From: JAIOPA01 sp046076045
GTDB lineage: Bacteria; Eisenbacteria; RBG-16-71-46
Assembly: GCA_046076045.1 (NCBI GenBank)
Contig: JBJTRI010000133.1
Coordinates: forward strand, 1 to 38,717
Length of the DNA: 38,717 nucleotides
Reading direction: 5' to 3'
The first letter of the stretch is position 1, and each line of letters begins with the position of its first letter. This document shows positions 23,453 to 31,039 of the stretch, in pieces. The notes beneath the pieces are model-generated. The model did not search any database. It was given only the letters and a program-made list of their open reading frames with translations, and had not been told where the DNA came from. A program made the position numbers and the translations under genes.

Positions 23453-24239
23453 CGCGGGGCGGACGCGCGCGACGCGGGGGCAACGGTACGAACGGGCTGG
23501 TGCGGGCGGCGTACTCCGCCCAGCCCGGACGGTCCCGCATGCCGGCCTCGAGCATCGGCACCCCCGAGACCCCCGCGAGCAGCACGGTCATGACCACGGG
23601 CCCCGCGAGCGTCCACGGCGGCCCCCCGGCCGCGACCCCGAACAGGCCGAACGCCCACCACACGCAGGCGTCGCCGAAGTAGTTCGGGTGGCGCGTCCAC
23701 GCCCACAGGCCGCGGTCCATGATGCGCCCGCGGTTCGTGGGGTCGCGCCGGAACGCCGCCAACTGCGCGTCGCCCACGGTCTCGAACGCGAACCCGACGG
23801 CCCACACCGCGACCGCGAGCGCGTCGATCGCCCCGAGGGGCGCGGCATGCGCCGCGCTTGCCCACAGCGGCAGCGCCACCACCCACTGCAGGGCGGCCTG
23901 CAGGCCGAACACCGTGACGAGGCTGGTCCACGCGAACGTGCGTGGTGAGCGGCCGCGCATGGCAGCGTAGCGCCGATCCTCGCCGTGGCCGCGATTGCGC
24001 AGGTGCAGGTGCCAGCCCAGGCGGAGTCCCCACAGCGACGCCAGCGTCGCGACCACGACCGTTCGCGGGCCCGCGACCCCGCACGCGGCGACGTACACCC
24101 AGGCCAGCAGCGCGAAGCCGGGGCCCCAGAACCGGTCCACGAGGCTCACGTCGCGCGGGCGCAGGCTCGCAACCCACACCGCGGTGAAGGCCGCACCCGC
24201 CACCGCGGCGCCGAGCGCGAGCGGGGGGAGGGCGGTCAT
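23445..24239 (-). CDS. DUF1295 membrane protein (steroid reductase / isoprenylcysteine methyltransferase-like fold)
   Basis: A 264-residue protein with about six membrane segments. The family hallmark DRGLWAWTRHPNYFGDACVWW lies near residue 180, and SLVDRFWGPGFALLAWVY is in the N-terminal part. DUF1295 proteins resemble steroid 5-alpha reductases, which use NADPH to reduce double bonds, but no activity is established for this branch. It is the last gene of the lipid cassette and overlaps the preceding methyltransferase gene by 4 bases (24236-24239). That suggests it acts on the same lipid, possibly as a reductase; this is inference. Confidence 0.82.
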   Translation of the reverse strand: MTALPPLALGAAVAGAAFTAVWVASLRPRDVSLVDRFWGPGFALLAWVYVAACGVAGPRTVVVATLASLWGLRLGWHLHLRNRGHGEDRRYAAMRGRSPRTFAWTSLVTVFGLQAALQWVVALPLWASAAHAAPLGAIDALAVAVWAVGFAFETVGDAQLAAFRRDPTNRGRIMDRGLWAWTRHPNYFGDACVWWAFGLFGVAAGGPPWTLAGPVVMTVLLAGVSGVPMLEAGMRDRPGWAEYAARTSPFVPLPPRRARPPRVT

Positions 24240-25273
24240 GTGCGCGGCACGAGCCGGGCGTGCGAGACGAACCAGTCCTCGCCGCCGTTCAGCCCGAACA
24301 GGTCGGCGCACGCGAGGTGGAACACCCGCCAACGTCGGAACCAGCGCGCCGCATCGGCCGCCCCGTAGGTCGCTGCCATGACCGGCATGAGCGCGTCGCG
24401 CGCGGCATCCTGGTTGGCGAGCCACGCGAGGCTGGTGCGCTCGTAGTGCGTGCCGTTCACGCGCCAGCGGCCGTCGAGCCGGTAGCCGGTGGCGCAGCGC
24501 TCGAGCAGGCCCTCGGCGGGCATGAGGCCGCCCGTGAAGAAGTGCCGTGCCAGCCAGTCGCTGCGTCCGTCCACCTCGTAGAAGTAGGTGGCGTCGCGCA
24601 GGCAGAACACGTGCACGAACAGCGCCCCCTCGGGGGTGAGCCAGCCGCGGATGCGCTCGAGCAGCGCCTCCCAGTTGCGCATGTGCTCGAACATCTCGAC
24701 CGACACCACGCGATCGAAGCGCGTGCCCTCGGGGGGCGCGAACGCATTCATGTCGGCGGTCACCACCTCGACGTTCGTGAGCCCGCGCCGGGCGGCGCGC
24801 TCCAGGATGAACGCGCGCTGCGTGGCGGAGTTCGAGACCGCGAGGATGCGCGCGTCGGGGAAGTGCTCGGCCATCCACAGCGTGAGCGATCCCCAGCCGC
24901 AACCCAGCTCCAGGATGCGCTGGCCGTCGGCGAGCACGGCGCGCTCGGCGGTGAGCGCGAGCATGGCCTCCTCGGCCTCGGCCAGCGTGCGCGCCCCGTC
25001 CCACAGCGCCGACGAGTACTTGAGGCGCGGCCCGAGCACGCGCTCGTAGTAGGCGGCGGGCACCTCGTAGTGCTGCACGTTGGCCTCGCGCGTGTGGAGC
25101 GCGATCGGGGCGGCGCGCATCGCGGCGCGCACCGCCTCGTCGCGGCGCGCCATGGCGGCGGGGCCGCCCGACCGCACGGCCGCGAGCTTGCGTTCGCACA
25201 GCCGGCGGATGCCCGCGCGCACGAGTGCGTCGGGCACGACGCCGCGCTCGACCAGCTCCATGACCGGGTCCAT
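24236..25273 (-). CDS. Second cyclopropane-synthase family SAM methyltransferase (CNMT-like branch)
   Basis: A 345-residue class I methyltransferase. Residues about 65-91 (NVQHYEVPAAYYERVLGPRL) form the substrate-side helix of the family. Motif I is LELGCGWGSLTLWMA at 121-135. Later motifs are VVSVEMFEHMRNWEALLERI and LFVHVFCLRDATYFYEVDGR with DWLARHFFTGGLMP. These last blocks resemble coclaurine N-methyltransferase-like members, which are shorter than typical Cfa and lack its N-terminal lipid-binding domain. ATG 25273 overlaps the cfa-like stop as ATGA. By position it may methylate the product of the upstream methyltransferase, as FufM does in the dimethyl furan fatty-acid pathway. The substrate is not shown by sequence. 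Confidence 0.8.
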   Translation of the reverse strand: MDPVMELVERGVVPDALVRAGIRRLCERKLAAVRSGGPAAMARRDEAVRAAMRAAPIALHTREANVQHYEVPAAYYERVLGPRLKYSSALWDGARTLAEAEEAMLALTAERAVLADGQRILELGCGWGSLTLWMAEHFPDARILAVSNSATQRAFILERAARRGLTNVEVVTADMNAFAPPEGTRFDRVVSVEMFEHMRNWEALLERIRGWLTPEGALFVHVFCLRDATYFYEVDGRSDWLARHFFTGGLMPAEGLLERCATGYRLDGRWRVNGTHYERTSLAWLANQDAARDALMPVMAATYGAADAARWFRRWRVFHLACADLFGLNGGEDWFVSHARLVPRT

Positions 25274-26547
25274 CACGCCCCCCCCCGTGCGGGCGAGGTC
25301 ACCCCGGCCCCGGCGCGCGGGCCCGCCAGCACCAGCTGCAGCAGGCCGATCGTGCGCTCGAGGAACCCGGCCTCGCAGTAGCAGAAGTACCAGCGCCACA
25401 GCCGCTGGAACGTCTCGTCGAACCCCATCCCCTCGATCGCGGCGCGCTCGGCCTCGAACCGCGTCCGCCACTCGCGCAGGGTACGGGCGTAGTGTGGGGC
25501 GAGGTCCTCGAGGTCGTCGATCCGCAACGGCGTGGCCGAGATCGCGGCGCTCATGGCGCGCAGCGACGGCAGCGCACTGCCGGGGAAGATGTGCTTCTGG
25601 ATGAAGTCCACGTTGCGCCGGTACTCGGTCTCGTCGCGGTCGGGGATGGTGATGGCCTGCACCAGCGCCAGTCCCTCGGGCGCGAGCATGCGGCCGATCA
25701 CCGTGAAGTACTCGTCGAGGTGGTCGTAGCCCACGGCCTCGATCATCTCGATGCTCACCACGCGGTCGAACGTCCGCCCGAGCGCCGGCAGGTCGCGGTA
25801 GTCCTGCTCGAGCAGCGTGATGCGGTCGGCGAGTCCGGCGGCCGCGAACGCCTCGCGTGCGTGGCGCGCCTGTTCACGGCTGATGGTGGTGGTCGTCACC
25901 TGCGCACCGCGACGTGCGGCGTGTAGGGCGAAGCCGCCCCAGCCGGTGCCGATCTCGAGCACGGTGTGGCCCTCGCGCAGGCCCAGCTTGTCGCAGACCA
26001 CGTCGAGCTTGTGCGCGGCAGCCTCGTCGAGCGTGGCCTCCGGATGCGGCCACAACGCGCACGAGTACATGCGCGTGCGGTCGAGGAAGCGTGCGAAGAA
26101 GTCGTTGCCGAGGTCGTAGTGCGCGGCGATGTTGCGCTGGCTGCCGCGCCGCGAGTTGCCGTGCAGTGCGTGCAGGGCGCGCAGCGCGGGGGTGCGCAGC
26201 CGTGCGAGCCCGCGCTCGAGACCGGCGAGCGCGGCGCGGTCGCGCGCCAGCACGCGGATCGTGGTGGTGAGGTCGTCGCTGTCCCACTCGCCGCGCGCGT
26301 ACGACTCGGCCGCGCCGAGCGCGCCCCCGGTCGCGACCTCGACCCAGAAGCGCGGGTCGTGCACGACGACCGCGGCCGCGAGGTCGGTGGGGCGGCCGAG
26401 CGTCGTGGTGACGCCGGCCTCGGTGACGCGCAGCGTGCCGCCGGTCACACCCGCGAGGCGCTCACGCACGCCCGCGCGCGCGAGGCGCTCGGGCAGGTTG
26501 CCGCCCGTCATGGGCGGAGGGGACTCGGTGAGCACGGACGGGGTCAT
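25273..26547 (-). CDS. Cyclopropane-fatty-acyl-phospholipid synthase family methyltransferase
   Basis: Enzymes of this family transfer a methyl group from SAM to the double bond of phospholipid acyl chains, giving cyclopropanes or branched methyl chains. The 424-residue product has an N-terminal lipid-binding-like domain (about 25-120), HYDLGNDFFARFLDRTRMYSC (143-163) and motif I VLEIGTGWGG (196-205). It continues with VVSIEMIEAVGYDHLDEYF, then NVDFIQKHIFPGSALPS. The segment after the catalytic Glu reads LVQAITIPD; by eye the residue matching E. coli Cfa His266 is not His. That is typical of the DUF1365-linked branch and leaves open a methylating rather than cyclopropanating role. GGAGG precedes the ATG. 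Confidence 0.87.
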   Translation of the reverse strand: MTPSVLTESPPPMTGGNLPERLARAGVRERLAGVTGGTLRVTEAGVTTTLGRPTDLAAAVVVHDPRFWVEVATGGALGAAESYARGEWDSDDLTTTIRVLARDRAALAGLERGLARLRTPALRALHALHGNSRRGSQRNIAAHYDLGNDFFARFLDRTRMYSCALWPHPEATLDEAAAHKLDVVCDKLGLREGHTVLEIGTGWGGFALHAARRGAQVTTTTISREQARHAREAFAAAGLADRITLLEQDYRDLPALGRTFDRVVSIEMIEAVGYDHLDEYFTVIGRMLAPEGLALVQAITIPDRDETEYRRNVDFIQKHIFPGSALPSLRAMSAAISATPLRIDDLEDLAPHYARTLREWRTRFEAERAAIEGMGFDETFQRLWRWYFCYCEAGFLERTIGLLQLVLAGPRAGAGVTSPARGGA

Positions 26548-26567
26548 GGGGGCCTCCGGGGGACGGG

Positions 26568-26596
26568 AGCATAGCCCGCGCGGCGGCGCGCGGGAA
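26568..26596 (-). promoter_or_regulatory. Candidate internal promoter and hairpin ahead of the cfa-like gene
   Basis: On the minus strand TTCCCG at 26596-26591 and TATGCT at 26573-26568 are separated by 17 bases. The -10 lies 20 bases before the ATG at 26547. The spacer contains CCCGCGC (26575-26581) / GCGCGGG (26588-26594), a 7-bp stem with a 6-base loop just after the DUF1365 stop. The hairpin may end the upstream transcript while the promoter restarts it, splitting the cassette in two. Confidence 0.4.
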
Positions 26597-26599
26597 CCC

Positions 26600-27349
26600 T
26601 CAGCGGGCGGGGCGCTGGGCGTCGTCGGGGTGGGAGTGGTAGGGCACGCGTTTGAGCCACAGCGCGAGCGCGTGGCCGTAGATGCCCGCGAGCACCGCGA
26701 CGGTCATGAACGGATGGCGGGCGATCGCGGCGAGCAGTGTGTGGGCGCGCAGTTCACGGCGTTCCAGCGCGAGCCCCGCGGTGAACCCCGCGCCGTCCGG
26801 GCCCGTGTTCTCCACGCCCACGCCCAGACGCTCGCCGGGCACGCCGAAGCGGAACACGTGCGTGAGCCGCATGCCGAGGAACGGCGAGATGTGGAACTCC
26901 TTGGGGACCTCGAACGCGGTGCGGCCGTCGCGCAGGTCGAACGCGTAGCAGTGCCGCTGGTTCCAGGGCGTGTTGTGGATCTCGGCGACCACCGCTTCGA
27001 GGCGTTCGCCGTCGGCCGCGAAGCAGTAGAAGAAGCTCACCGGGTTGAACGCCACGCCGAACGTGCGTGGGTGGGTGAGGACGCGGACCGGGCCCGCGGG
27101 CGTGAAGCCGAGTCGCTCCGTGACGAGCGCGCGCACCGCGTCGGCCAGCGGCACGCGCCGGTCCCCGAGGTGGTCGGCGCGGCGGAACCACAGCAGGGCG
27201 GGGCGCGTCGAGAACAAAGGCCACGGTGCGCTCGCGCGCGGCAGCTCGTCGAGGTCGAGGTACAGCATGTAGAGCGACTGGCGCAGGACGTGTTCGACCG
27301 GGCGGCGGCGCGCGTGGCGCACCTGACCCACGTAGAGGGCGCTCCTCAT
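26600..27349 (-). CDS. DUF1365 family protein
   Basis: DUF1365 (COG3496) proteins are nearly always found beside a COG2907 FAD protein and a Cfa-like enzyme, but their activity is unknown. The 249-residue product has the family blocks: HARRRPVEHVLRQSLYMLYLDLDELP at residues 11-36, FGVAFNPVSFFYCF, AEIHNTPWNQRHCYAF and KEFHISPFLGM. The C-terminal hydrophobic segment VAVLAGIYGHALALWLKRVP could bind the membrane. ATG 27349 overlaps the stop of the FAD gene as ATGA, so the two are coupled. The frame is open upstream but homology-like sequence begins here. Confidence 0.87.
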   Translation of the reverse strand: MRSALYVGQVRHARRRPVEHVLRQSLYMLYLDLDELPRASAPWPLFSTRPALLWFRRADHLGDRRVPLADAVRALVTERLGFTPAGPVRVLTHPRTFGVAFNPVSFFYCFAADGERLEAVVAEIHNTPWNQRHCYAFDLRDGRTAFEVPKEFHISPFLGMRLTHVFRFGVPGERLGVGVENTGPDGAGFTAGLALERRELRAHTLLAAIARHPFMTVAVLAGIYGHALALWLKRVPYHSHPDDAQRPAR

Positions 27350-28674
27350 GCGCGCCCCGCGTCGAGGGCCAGGATGCGAGCGGCCACCGTCTCGCCGCTC
27401 GCGAAGCCGTCCTCGTGGAAGCCGTTGCGCCAGTAGGCCCCGCAGAAGTGCACGCGCTGGGTGCCGTCCACCTCGGCGTGACGCGCCTGCATGGCGATCG
27501 AGGCGCGCGTGAACGCCGGGTGCGCGAACACCAGGCGCTCGAGCACGCGGCCGGGGGCCACTCGGCCGCCGTCGTTGAGCGTGAGCAGCAGCGGGCCCGG
27601 CGTGGCGAGGTGCTGCAGCCGCGCGAGGTCGTAGGTCACCATGACCGGGGCGCCGCGTTCGGCGGGCACGTGGTAGTTCCAACTCGCCCACGCCGCGCGG
27701 GCGCGCGGGAGCAGTGCGGTGTCGGTGTGCAGGACCGCGTCGTTCGTGCGGTACGGGAACGCGCCCAGCGCTTCGCGCTCGAGCGGCGTGGCGTCGGCGA
27801 GCACGGCGAGCGCCTGGTCGGCGTGCAGCGCGAGCACCACACGGTCGAAGGTCCCGGTGCCGGCGTCGGTGGTCACCGCCACGCCGTCCGCGGTGCGCGC
27901 CACGCGCCGCACGGGGCAGCCCGTGCGTGCGCGGTCGGCGAACGGTCGCGCCAGTGCCGCGACGTAGTGACGCGAGCCGCCGGTCACCACGCGCCAGCGG
28001 AACTGCCGCGAGGGCGGTTCGAGCATGCCGTGGTTGGCGAGGAAGCGCACGAAGAACGCCGCCGGGAACGCGTCCATGTCGCGCTCGCTCGCCGACCAGA
28101 TCGCGGCCCCCATGGGGATGAGGTAGTGGTCGCGGAACGCGCGCGGCAGGCGTTCGCGTTCGAGCAGCTCACCCAGCGTCGCGTCGGCGTGCGGGCCCGC
28201 CACCCAGTCCCGCGCATGACGGTTGAAGCGCAGGATGGCGGCGATCATCGTCAGGAACGACGGGCGCAGGAGGTTGCGGCGCTGCGCGAACAAGCCGTTC
28301 AGCGTCTCGCCCGCGTACTCGAGCCCGCTCCGTGCGTCGCGCACCGAGAATCCCATCGAGGTCTCGGCCGTCGCGGTGCCGAGACGCTCGAACAGCGCGG
28401 AGAGTCCGGGGTAGGTGTGCCGGTTCCACACCATGAACCCGAGGTCGGCCGCGTGCTCGGTGGGGCGCGCACCGGTGCGCGCGTCTTGCCCGCGCCGCCC
28501 GAGGCCGTCGGGCTCGGCGAGCGAAGCGACGAGCGCGGAGTCGTGCACGAGTCGCGTGAGCGCGTGCCCGCCGAGGTGCGACTCGGCCTCGTACACGGTG
28601 ATGTCGTGGTGCGGGTGCAGGCGTGCCGCGGCCGCGAGGCCTGCGACGCCCGCGCCGATGACGGCGATCCTCAT
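27346..28674 (-). CDS. FAD-dependent oxidoreductase of the COG2907 type (amine-oxidase fold)
   Basis: The 442-residue product opens with a dinucleotide-binding fold, MRIAVIGAGVAGLAAAARL (GxGxxG at 7-12), then the acidic strand end YEAESHLGGHALT that binds the FAD ribose. Further COG2907 blocks are DLGFMVWNRHTYPGLSALFERLG, MGFSVRDARSGLEYAG and IPMGAAIWSASERDMDAFPA. The second FAD-binding stretch, near the C-terminus, is VHFCGAYWRNGFHEDGFASG. Relatives next to Cfa-like enzymes act on phospholipid acyl chains, as desaturases or reductases in furan and 10-methyl fatty-acid pathways. It heads the cassette and is coupled to DUF1365. GGAG lies 9 bases before the ATG. Confidence 0.87.
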   Translation of the reverse strand: MRIAVIGAGVAGLAAAARLHPHHDITVYEAESHLGGHALTRLVHDSALVASLAEPDGLGRRGQDARTGARPTEHAADLGFMVWNRHTYPGLSALFERLGTATAETSMGFSVRDARSGLEYAGETLNGLFAQRRNLLRPSFLTMIAAILRFNRHARDWVAGPHADATLGELLERERLPRAFRDHYLIPMGAAIWSASERDMDAFPAAFFVRFLANHGMLEPPSRQFRWRVVTGGSRHYVAALARPFADRARTGCPVRRVARTADGVAVTTDAGTGTFDRVVLALHADQALAVLADATPLEREALGAFPYRTNDAVLHTDTALLPRARAAWASWNYHVPAERGAPVMVTYDLARLQHLATPGPLLLTLNDGGRVAPGRVLERLVFAHPAFTRASIAMQARHAEVDGTQRVHFCGAYWRNGFHEDGFASGETVAARILALDAGRA

Positions 28675-28814
28675 GGGGGTCTCCGGGGACACCCCATCTT
28701 GCGCTCCGCGGCGTCCGGCGTCCACGCGGATGACCTCGAGCGCCGGGCGTGGCACACTCGCTGCCCCGCCGGAGCGAGGCGGCGTCCTCACCCCCGAGAC
28801 CCGGAACCGGACCG

Positions 28815-30158
28815 ATGACCGACCCGACCCCGCCCGCCGCGCTGACCGCGATCCTCGACACGCTGCATGCCCCCAACCACGCGTGGATGGCAGCGCACCC
28901 CGGCGACCCGCCGCGCCGCCAGCCGGTGCACGTGGTGTACGGCGGAGGGCACCTGTTCCGCGCCGACACCGCCGCCAAGCTGGGCGAGGTCGCGCGCCGC
29001 GCGCTCGCCGAGTACGCCGCCACGCCGGCCGACCTCGATGCGGCGCTCGGACTGGGTGCGCTCGCCGAGGCCGTGCACGCGCGCGTGACCGAGAAGCTGG
29101 CGCGCGAGCCGGTCGAGGACTTCCGCATCGACTTCGAGGACGGCTACGGCACGCGACCCGACGCCGAGGAGGACCGTGACGTGGCGGCCGCGGCACGCGA
29201 GGTGGCGAAGGGCCTCGCGGCCGGCACGCTGCCCGGTGCGCTCGGCCTGCGCGTGAAGCCGCTCACCGAGGAGCTGCGCGCGCGCAGCCTGCGCACGCTC
29301 CGGCTGTTCCTCGGCACGGTGGTCGCCGAGGCCGGACGACTGCCCGAGGGCTTCGTGCTCACGCTCCCCAAGATCACGGTGCTCGAGCAGGTGAGCGTGT
29401 TCGCCGCGCTGCTCGCCGAACTCGAGCGCGAGTTCGGGCTCGCCGCGGGCACGCTGCGCTTCGAGGCCATGATCGAGACCCCGCAGAACGTGCTCGAGCA
29501 CGACGGTCGCAGCATGATGCCGCGGATCGTCGAGGCCGCCGCCGGGCGGCTGCAGGCCGCGCACTTCGGGACCTACGACTACACCGCCTCGCTCGGCATC
29601 ACCGCCGCGCACCAGCGCATGCGCCATCCGGCGTGCGACCACGCCAAGCACGTCATGCAGGTGTCGTTCGCGGGCACGGGCGTGTGGCTGTCGGACGGCT
29701 CGACCGCCATCCTGCCGGTCCCCGTGCACTCGGGGCGCGATGGCACCCCGCTCACCGACCGTCAGCGCGCCGAGAACCGGGCCGGTGTGCACGCGGCGTG
29801 GCGACTGCACGCCGACGACGTGCGGCACTCGCTCGCGGGCGGGTTCTACCAGGGCTGGGACCTGCACCCCGCGCAGCTCGTGTCGCGCTACGCCGCGGTG
29901 TTCGAGTTCTTCCTCGCGGGCGTGGGTCCGGCCAGCGAGCGTCTGCAGAACTTCGTCTCGAAGGCCGCGCAGGCCACGCTCGTGGGCGACGTGTTCGACG
30001 ACGCCGCGACGGGGCAGGGGTTGCTCAACTACTTCCTGCGCGGCGTCCAGTCGGGTGCGGTCACCGAGGACGAGGCCGTGCGGCTGTCGGGGCTCACCGT
30101 GGACGAGATCCGCGGGCGGTCTTTCGTGCGCATCCTCAAGGCGCGCGGTCGCGCCTAG
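28815..30158 (+). CDS. DUF6986 aldolase / malate-synthase-like protein
   Basis: A 447-residue protein related to the HpcH/HpaI aldolase and citrate lyase beta / malate synthase superfamily. Visible blocks are EDFRIDFEDGYGTRPDAEED near residue 104, LGLRVKPLTEELRARS, FVLTLPKITVLEQV and RFEAMIETPQNVLEHDGR with the metal Glu. AHFGTYDYTASLGI supplies a metal Asp, and GWDLHPAQLVSRYAAVFEFF lies towards the end. From memory, this family is repeatedly found beside allantoin catabolism genes. It converges with the ureide operon, ending 10 bases from the uraH stop. It might condense or cleave a C2/C3 ketoacid arising from ureidoglycolate; the reaction is not known to me. No clear ribosome binding site precedes ATG 28815. 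Confidence 0.72.
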   Translation: MTDPTPPAALTAILDTLHAPNHAWMAAHPGDPPRRQPVHVVYGGGHLFRADTAAKLGEVARRALAEYAATPADLDAALGLGALAEAVHARVTEKLAREPVEDFRIDFEDGYGTRPDAEEDRDVAAAAREVAKGLAAGTLPGALGLRVKPLTEELRARSLRTLRLFLGTVVAEAGRLPEGFVLTLPKITVLEQVSVFAALLAELEREFGLAAGTLRFEAMIETPQNVLEHDGRSMMPRIVEAAAGRLQAAHFGTYDYTASLGITAAHQRMRHPACDHAKHVMQVSFAGTGVWLSDGSTAILPVPVHSGRDGTPLTDRQRAENRAGVHAAWRLHADDVRHSLAGGFYQGWDLHPAQLVSRYAAVFEFFLAGVGPASERLQNFVSKAAQATLVGDVFDDAATGQGLLNYFLRGVQSGAVTEDEAVRLSGLTVDEIRGRSFVRILKARGRA

Positions 30159-30168
30159 CGCTCGCGCG

Positions 30169-30501
30169 TCACGAGCCGCGGTAGGTCGAGTAGCCGAACG
30201 GCGACAGCAGCAGCGGCACGTGGTGGTGGCGCGGATCGGTCACGTCGAAGGTGATCGCGACCTCGGGGTGGAAGCAGGCGGTGCCGTGCGCGGCGAACCA
30301 GGCCCCGGTCGCGAATGTGAGCCGGAACCGGCCCGTCGCGGCGAGCGGCGGGAACGCGTCGCGCACGCGACCGTCGGCGTCGGTCACCGCCTCGCCGACG
30401 GCGTGCCATGCACCGTCGTCCAGGTGCTCGAGGCGCACCGCGACACCCGCGGCCGGGCGGCCGGTGGTGAGGTCGAGCACGTGGGTCGTGATGGCGGTCA
30501 T
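30169..30501 (-). CDS. uraH: 5-hydroxyisourate hydrolase (transthyretin-like)
   Basis: This enzyme opens the ring of 5-hydroxyisourate, giving OHCU, the second step of uricolysis. The 110-residue product has both transthyretin-family HIU-hydrolase signatures: THVLDLTTGRPAAGVAVRLE at residues 6-25, with catalytic His7, and HHHVPLLLSPFGYSTYRGS at the C-terminus. The tetrapeptide YRGS marks hydrolases as opposed to transthyretin. GGAGG precedes the ATG. It is the last gene of the seven-gene ureide operon, 22 bases after uraD. Confidence 0.95.
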   Translation of the reverse strand: MTAITTHVLDLTTGRPAAGVAVRLEHLDDGAWHAVGEAVTDADGRVRDAFPPLAATGRFRLTFATGAWFAAHGTACFHPEVAITFDVTDPRHHHVPLLLSPFGYSTYRGS

Positions 30502-30523
30502 GGGTCCTCCGGGGTGCCGGTCG

Positions 30524-31039
30524 TCAGGGGCGCGGGTCGGCGACCAGCTTCTCGAGGCGCAGGCGCGTGATGCGCCACAGTTCGTGCGCGGTCACCTCGA
30601 GCTCGGTCGCGGGATCGTGGGCGAGGCGCGTCTGCAGCGCCTCGAGCATGCGCTCGGCGCTCAGGCCGCTCGCGCACAGGATGAACGTGTGGCCGAAGCG
30701 TTCCTCGTAGTGGCGATTGCCCTCGGCGAGCGCGGCGCGCACCGCGTCGTCGGCCGCGTGCGTGCCGGACTGCTCGCCCGCCGACCACGCGCTCGCCCGT
30801 GCGCTCACCTCGGCGGCCGCGCGCGACTCGCCGAGGCGCGGGTGGTGCGCCACGGCCTGCGCGCGCTGTGCCGGCGAGAGGGCCAGCCATGCACGCTCGG
30901 CGGCGGCCAGCAGGGCGTCGGTGCTCGCCCACGGCCGACTCGCGGCGGTCGCGCGCACCCATTCGGGCGCGCCACAGCAGGCCGTGAGCGCCTCGTGCAG
31001 CGTGGCCTCGGGCAGCGCCGAGAGCTCGGCGACGGTCAC
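30524..31039 (-). CDS. uraD: OHCU decarboxylase
   Basis: UraD converts 2-oxo-4-hydroxy-4-carboxy-5-ureidoimidazoline into S-allantoin. The 171-residue product has the family blocks CCGAPEWVRATAASRPW, AHHPRLGE with the catalytic His, and HYEERFGHTFILCASGLSAERML. The C-terminal helix is ELWRITRLRLEKLV. The start is GTG at 31039, overlapping the allantoicase stop as GTGA; the frame is open upstream only as a shadow of the allantoicase gene. uraH follows, and the two catalyse consecutive steps. Confidence 0.93.
   Translation of the reverse strand: MTVAELSALPEATLHEALTACCGAPEWVRATAASRPWASTDALLAAAERAWLALSPAQRAQAVAHHPRLGESRAAAEVSARASAWSAGEQSGTHAADDAVRAALAEGNRHYEERFGHTFILCASGLSAERMLEALQTRLAHDPATELEVTAHELWRITRLRLEKLVADPRP

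Noticed and set aside
23445..25199. Long minus-strand frame running from the DUF1295 gene through the whole methyltransferase gene
   Set aside because: Only the part from 24239 onward resembles a protein. The upstream extension is Arg/Ala/His-rich shadow sequence of the methyltransferase gene in another frame.
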